Positions 60,477 through 64,000 of a stretch of DNA of 64,000 bases are shown here, one piece after another. The translations under genes were made by a program, and so were the position numbers. How positions within the stretch are numbered: the first letter of the stretch is position 1; every line of letters starts with the position of its first letter. The notes beneath the pieces were generated by a model that was given only the letters and a program-made list of their open reading frames with translations, was not told the DNA's origin and ran no database searches. This stretch comes from an uncultured Eubacterium sp. (GTDB lineage Bacteria > Bacillota > Clostridia > Oscillospirales > Acutalibacteraceae): contig CAKTGF010000007.1 in the NCBI GenBank assembly GCA_934561395.1, positions 12,812 to 76,811 of the forward strand, given 5' to 3'.

Positions 60477-60749
60477 TTACTCTGCTTTTTTAGCAGCCTT
60501 CTTTTTGGGAGCAGCCTTTTTCTTTGGCGCAGCTTCCTTCTTTTCTTCAACCTTTTCCTCAACAACAGGTTGTTCTTCCTTTACCTCAACAATTTCAATT
60601 TCATTATCGCACTCGAAGAAATCGTTGTCGTCAAAATATTCGGGCTCGTCCTTAGCGGTAAGCTTTTTAACTGCATAATAAGCGGCTGCAGCCAATGCCA
60701 CAAGCGCAGCAATAACGCTGATGATTTTTAATATTTTTTTAAAGTCCAT
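60477..60749 (-). CDS. Small single-TM protein with acidic middle and Lys/Ala/Pro tail
   Basis: A 90-residue protein. One N-terminal membrane helix (ILKIISVIAALVALAAAAYYA), then an acidic stretch (EPEYFDDNDFFECDNEIEI), and a C-terminal tail with repeated AAPKKKAAPKKKAAKKA, like histone H1-type tails. Its topology would put either the acidic or the basic part at the surface. AGGAGG lies 9 bases before the ATG, and the promoter is excellent, so it is probably well expressed. Function unknown; similar low-complexity proteins are common in Clostridia. Confidence 0.75.
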   Translation of the reverse strand: MDFKKILKIISVIAALVALAAAAYYAVKKLTAKDEPEYFDDNDFFECDNEIEIVEVKEEQPVVEEKVEEKKEAAPKKKAAPKKKAAKKAE

Positions 60750-60778
60750 AAGGCAGACCTCCTTTTAGTTCTTACTCT

Positions 60779-60807
60779 ATTATAAATATAAAAAACTTTA
60801 AAGTCAA
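60779..60807 (-). promoter_or_regulatory. Promoter of the small membrane protein gene
   Basis: On the minus strand, TTGACT, 17 bp, TATAAT, 30 bp before the start. Confidence 0.72.
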
Positions 60808-60836
60808 GGTATAATTTGCCTTATGCGTCAAAAAAT

Positions 60837-60860
60837 AACGGCTGAACAAAGTCAGCCGTT
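60837..60860 (-). terminator. rpsT terminator
   Basis: On the minus strand, AACGGCTGA-CTTTGT-TCAGCCGTT followed by ATTTTTTG. Confidence 0.85.
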
Positions 60861-60872
60861 TCAGTGCAATAA

Positions 60873-61130
60873 TTAAGCCTTGTTAAGCTTTGTAGCAAGA
60901 TTGCTCTTCTTTCTTGCAGCACAGTTTTTGTGGATGAGGTTGCTGCTTGCAGCCTGGTCAATCTTCTTGACAGCTTCCTTAACTGCTGCATCCTTATCAT
61001 CTGCATTTGTTTCGATTGCAATGTTAGCCTTTTTGATAGCTGTTTTAAGAGCAGAATTCTTTGCCTTGTTGTTTTCAGCCTTTGCTTGGTTAACCTTAAC
61101 TCTCTTCTTTGCTGATTTGATGTTTGCCAT
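60873..61130 (-). CDS. rpsT: 30S ribosomal protein S20
   Basis: An 85-residue, highly basic helical protein binding 16S rRNA. MANIKSAKKRVKVNQ is the conserved start, and KNSALKTAIKK and AARKKSNLATKLNK the conserved body. The start at 61130 has AAAGGAGTG 7 bases upstream; a longer reading of 17 residues is not part of the family. It is transcribed alone between its own promoter and terminator, as in many Bacillota where it lies next to gpr. Confidence 0.97.
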   Translation of the reverse strand: MANIKSAKKRVKVNQAKAENNKAKNSALKTAIKKANIAIETNADDKDAAVKEAVKKIDQAASSNLIHKNCAARKKSNLATKLNKA

Positions 61131-61205
61131 GTCTTTTTTCACTCCTTTAACGAGAAAGATGGATATACCGGTGTTTAACACCTAAATTCTATTTAATGCT
61201 AATGT

Positions 61206-61234
61206 ATATTATCACAACTTTTGTTAAAATGCAA
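61206..61234 (-). promoter_or_regulatory. rpsT promoter
   Basis: On the minus strand, TTGCAT, 17 bp, TAATAT with TG one base before the -10. A small GGTGTT/ACACC hairpin lies in the 70-nt leader. Confidence 0.65.
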
Positions 61235-61294
61235 GTATTTTTTTATTTTTGGGCATACTTTTATTAAAAATACTGCAATTTTAGGGTGAAAATT

Positions 61295-62119
61295 ATGTCT
61301 AATCGCACAGATTTAGCATTAGAAAGCTATGAATCGGTTGATAAAACCGTTATTGACGGAGTAAAAATCCGTGAGCATGACAATGTTACTGTGGTTCAAA
61401 TTTTAAACGAAAAGGGTGCTGCCGCATTGGGCAAGCCAATCGGTGATTACATTACCCTTGATGTGGAATCCTTTGTTAACAACACCGATATTTTTGACGG
61501 CAGGATAGAAGCTTTTGCAGATGTTTTAAAAACCGTTATTCCCAAAAACATAAATTCCGTTTTGGTGGCAGGCCTGGGAAATGAAAATATAACCGCCGAC
61601 GCTCTCGGCCCCAAGGTTAATAATTATGTTCTTTCTACACGCCATGTTGTTAACGATTTGCAGGCAAAGGCATCGCTAAAGGATTTGTTCAGCGTTGCAA
61701 CCATCACAACAGGAGTGCTTGGAGAAACAGGAATAGAAACCTGCGAAATAATAAAGGGTGTTGTTGAGCAAATTAGGCCCTCCTGCGTTATTGCGGTGGA
61801 CGCTTTGGCTGCTTCCTCTGCGGATAGGCTGGGTAACACCGTTCAATTTTCAACAACAGGAATATCTCCCGGCTCGGGGGTAGGCAACCATCGGCATGAA
61901 ATATCACAAAAAACCTTGGGTGTGCCTGTTGTTTCAATCGGCATACCCACTGTTGTATGCACCTCGGCATACAGCGGCAACAACAGCGATTCCGCTTTTG
62001 TTACCCCTCGTGAAATTGACAGAATAACCGAGCAGGGGGCAAAGCTTATCGGAATGGGCATAAATCTTTGCCTGCAAAAAAATATTGATTTGCAGGAGAT
62101 GATTGCCCTTGTGGGATAA
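61295..62119 (+). CDS. gpr: GPR, spore germination endopeptidase
   Basis: A 274-residue protease that degrades small acid-soluble spore proteins at germination. The N-terminus SNRTDLALESYE holds the propeptide type sequence, then VAGLGNENITADALGPKV, TTGVLGETGIET, AVDALAASSADRLG and SGVGNHRHEIS, all family blocks. In B. subtilis gpr is made in the forespore. AGGGTG precedes the ATG at 61295; I could not find a convincing sporulation promoter. Its presence shows the organism is, or descends from, a spore former. The rpsT-gpr-spoIIP order is common in Bacillota. Confidence 0.95.
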   Translation: MSNRTDLALESYESVDKTVIDGVKIREHDNVTVVQILNEKGAAALGKPIGDYITLDVESFVNNTDIFDGRIEAFADVLKTVIPKNINSVLVAGLGNENITADALGPKVNNYVLSTRHVVNDLQAKASLKDLFSVATITTGVLGETGIETCEIIKGVVEQIRPSCVIAVDALAASSADRLGNTVQFSTTGISPGSGVGNHRHEISQKTLGVPVVSIGIPTVVCTSAYSGNNSDSAFVTPREIDRITEQGAKLIGMGINLCLQKNIDLQEMIALVG

Positions 62120-62203
62120 CGGTGCTTTTTTCTTCATATATATAATGTGTATATAATAATTAATATAACTGTGTAATTATATCCATATATACACACAACG
62201 GCG

Positions 62204-62236
62204 GCAGAAAAGCTATGCCCCCGCAGAAAGGCTATG
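62204..62236 (+). promoter_or_regulatory. Duplicated ribosome site and start codon before spoIIP
   Basis: GCAGAAAAGCTATG (62204-62217) and GCAGAAAGGCTATG (62223-62236) are near-identical direct repeats. The second is the spoIIP start. The first opens an overlapping 33-codon frame (62215-62316) in another frame, which could compete with spoIIP translation. Confidence 0.4.
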
Positions 62237-63397
62237 AAAACCAATATGAAGGCTCAAATTGTAAAGCTTATTGCAAATACTGTTATTATTTTTTCGGTTG
62301 TAGGCATTATTGTTAATGTTTCCCCTTATATACAAACGGACATTAACCAAATGGGCAAGGCGGCAGGCTACGCTTATTCTCCCGATAAAATCGCAGAAAG
62401 TTTACAGTTAAAATTTTCAAGCTTTATTTCAAGCGATAAGGGCGATACTATTACTACCCGGCCCGAGAAGAGCGAGCAGGTTATGAACACGATAGGTTCA
62501 AAGGATAGCGATGACGATTGTGACATTACCGAAACTCCGGCTGATATTGCAAGCCTTATGCAAGCTGCAAAGAAAACCGAAACCGAATCTAAATCCCTTG
62601 GCAAAACAAGCGAAGCGCCCTATCAGGGCGGTGGAACCATAATTTCCTATAAGGATGTTGAGATTCAAAGCAAAATTCCATCATCCGTTTATAAACCGGA
62701 TATAAAGGCCTTGCTTGAAAAGGGTGCAGATTTGAAGATTAAGGATAAATCAAAGCCGACAATTCTTGTGTACCACTCGCATACTACCGAAGCATACTCA
62801 CTTCTTGACACCGGTTATTATATTAAGTCCGACTCGCGCTCAAAGGACACGGCAAAAAATATGGTGCGGGTCGGAGATGAACTTGTTGAGTATTTGGAAA
62901 AGGCAGGCTTTGTGGTAATTCACGACACGGAAATACACGACCTTGACTATAACACAAGCTACGATTCCTCACGAAAGATAATTGAAAAGTATTTGGAGGA
63001 ATATCCCTCAATTGAAATTACGATAGACGTTCACAGGGATTCAATTACATATTCTAACAAAACAAAGGTTAAGCCCACAGCCGAGGTTAACGGCAAAAAG
63101 GCGGCACGAATGATGATAATATCCGGCTGCGAATACGGCAGGGTAGAGGATTTCCCCGATTGGGAATATAATTTGCGTTTTGACCTGGCAGTGCAGCAGC
63201 AGGTTAACTCGATGTATGAGGGCGTAATGCGGCCTATTCTTTTCTCCGAGCGTAAATATAATATGTATGAAACCCACAATTCCTTTCTTCTTGAAATAGG
63301 CACCGACGCCAACACCCTGGATGAGGCCTGCTATTCGGCAAGGCTTTTCGGCAATGCTTTGGGAGAGTTGCTTAACAATAAATATGTTTCTGAATAA
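62234..63397 (+). CDS. spoIIP: SpoIIP, sporulation peptidoglycan hydrolase
   Basis: A 387-residue amidase/endopeptidase acting with SpoIID and SpoIIM during engulfment. One N-terminal membrane helix (about 12-34), a variable Ser/Lys-rich linker, then the SpoIIP domain: PTILVYHSHTTEAYS (zinc His), VVIHDTEIHD, IDVHRDS (catalytic/zinc region) and THNSFLLEIGTDANTLDEA. The length is normal. In B. subtilis it is SigE-dependent and cotranscribed with or next to gpr; here 114 bp of AT-rich sequence separates them. Confidence 0.95.
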   Translation: MKTNMKAQIVKLIANTVIIFSVVGIIVNVSPYIQTDINQMGKAAGYAYSPDKIAESLQLKFSSFISSDKGDTITTRPEKSEQVMNTIGSKDSDDDCDITETPADIASLMQAAKKTETESKSLGKTSEAPYQGGGTIISYKDVEIQSKIPSSVYKPDIKALLEKGADLKIKDKSKPTILVYHSHTTEAYSLLDTGYYIKSDSRSKDTAKNMVRVGDELVEYLEKAGFVVIHDTEIHDLDYNTSYDSSRKIIEKYLEEYPSIEITIDVHRDSITYSNKTKVKPTAEVNGKKAARMMIISGCEYGRVEDFPDWEYNLRFDLAVQQQVNSMYEGVMRPILFSERKYNMYETHNSFLLEIGTDANTLDEACYSARLFGNALGELLNNKYVSE

Positions 63398-63445
63398 TAA
63401 TGATATATAAGTATTAAATAATTAATATAGTAAAGGAAGATAAAT

Positions 63446-63670
63446 ATGAAGGCTGAAAGGCGAATACTTGCGGCTGCTGCCCTTGCTTTAATGTTGGGCA
63501 CGGCGGTTGCCTATTATAACACCTGCTCGCTGGGATATGATAATGCCAATATAGTTTCTTTTAACAGTGAGGAGGTAAAAATATTCGATTACAATATAAA
63601 ATTCAGCGAAATTGAGGAAATAAAAGATAAAATTTCAAAATATATCCCAAAGGATTTTATAACTATATAA
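63446..63670 (+). CDS. Small exported or membrane protein downstream of spoIIP
   Basis: A 74-residue protein with a hydrophobic N-terminus (ILAAAALALMLGTAVAYY, residues 7-24) that is a signal anchor or signal peptide, and a short acidic/charged remainder ending KYIPKDFITI. AAAGGAAG lies 7 bases before the ATG. It follows spoIIP by 48 bp and may be a small sporulation membrane protein by position; no homology is recognised. Confidence 0.6.
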   Translation: MKAERRILAAAALALMLGTAVAYYNTCSLGYDNANIVSFNSEEVKIFDYNIKFSEIEEIKDKISKYIPKDFITI

Positions 63671-63818
63671 AAGTGTTTTTATGTGCAAAATAGGGCCATA
63701 CCATACATATTGTATATAAAATATGGCAAATTCTTGCATTTTGTGGATAATCTGTATAACAAACGCAAAGAAACACACGGCCGGGTGTAGAAACTGTGAA
63801 ATTTTTTGAAAAAAAGTG

Positions 63819-63847
63819 TTGACTTTTGGGTTTGAATTTGGTATTAT
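63819..63847 (+). promoter_or_regulatory. Probable rRNA operon promoter
   Basis: TTGACT, 17 bp, TATTAT followed by a GGC discriminator. An A/T-rich stretch with AATTTTTTGAAAAAAA just upstream looks like an UP element. Confidence 0.7.
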
Positions 63848-64000
63848 GGCTAAGCCGTCACGAGAGAGGGCACAACGAAAACAGCTTGACAGTCTGGTTT
63901 TCGGTGCTTGAAAGAGATGGCAACTTAGGACCTTGAAAATTAAACAACGATGAAAAAGGAACCCGATAAGATTCAAGAGTTTAAATAAACTCCGATACTT
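63848..64000 (+). other. Probable rRNA operon leader (pre-16S), running off the window
   Basis: The transcript start region contains GAAAAC/GTTTTC pairing and CTTGAAAATTAAACAACGA, which resembles the boxA-containing leader that precedes 16S rRNA in Bacillota. No mature rRNA sequence is yet visible; 16S is expected just beyond 64000. Confidence 0.6.

Noticed and set aside
61253..61283. SigG-like promoter before gpr (GCATA, 18 bp, CAATTTTA)
   Set aside because: Transcription would begin about five bases before the ATG and miss the ribosome site, so it cannot serve the annotated start.

Overview
The window is a chromosomal segment of a low-GC, spore-forming, strictly anaerobic member of the Clostridia (Bacillota). 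An Oscillospirales-like gut commensal is my inference, not something shown here. Supporting genes are the spore protease gpr and spoIIP, anaerobic nrdD/nrdG, PerR with a reverse rubrerythrin, PPDK, an Ech-type hydrogenase with its hyp genes, and host- or plant-glycan hydrolases (GH2, GH127). There is no phage, IS element or CRISPR array. It reads as core genome with tightly packed operons, clear sigma-A promoters and strong hairpin terminators.

Layout. 1-2.4 kb (minus): glmU, a VanW-like lipoprotein gene and the start of hypB. 2.6-5.7 kb: ppdK and a small HTH regulator. 5.7-6.8 kb (minus): perR and rubrerythrin behind a PerR-type box. 6.9-10.5 kb: GPH sugar symporter and GH2 glycosidase, followed by a tRNA-Pro(GGG) gene on the other strand. 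10.7-13.3 kb: PI-PLC-like, MBL-fold and PfkB-type genes. 13.3-17.7 kb: a sodium:amino-acid symporter gene and a large tandem ATP-grasp protein gene. 18-20 kb: two zinc-ribbon membrane protein genes. 20.1-23.3 kb: nrdD and nrdG. 23.3-34.8 kb (minus): an eleven-gene operon running from fumarase through HdrBCA, an MvhD/FlxD subunit, Flx-like NADH subunits and a soluble fumarate reductase to an AspT-like transporter. 34.9-37.8 kb (minus): GH127, a small gene and a TetR regulator. 37.9-48.2 kb (minus): echABCDEF-hypFCDE. 48.3-53.4 kb: polysaccharide deacetylase, an M28-like membrane peptidase, a metallophosphoesterase and a HAD phosphatase. 53.4-57.5 kb: nadB, nadC, an IolB-like isomerase and an iron alcohol dehydrogenase. 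57.6-61.2 kb: an unknown membrane protein, patatin, a small membrane protein and rpsT. 61.3-63.7 kb: gpr, spoIIP and a small gene. The right edge carries a strong promoter and leader that look like the start of an rRNA operon.

How the parts may work together. The most interesting system is the fumarate operon. It puts fumarase, a flavin-bifurcating HdrA with HdrBC and MvhD, an NADH-oxidising Flx module, and a membrane-anchor-free FrdAB in one transcription unit. The simplest reading is an NADH-dependent, electron-bifurcating fumarate reductase that also reduces ferredoxin. The Ech hydrogenase operon 3 kb away, with an unusual six-cluster EchF, could then oxidise that ferredoxin to make H2 and an ion gradient. 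I know the component families, but I do not know of this combination having been characterised, and the coupling is inference.

Other points of note are a 964-residue protein built as (three 67-residue repeats + ATP-grasp) twice, a roughly 95-bp dispersed repeat that always ends at a terminator hairpin, and a hypF gene whose only sensible start is a non-canonical ATA overlapping the echF stop.
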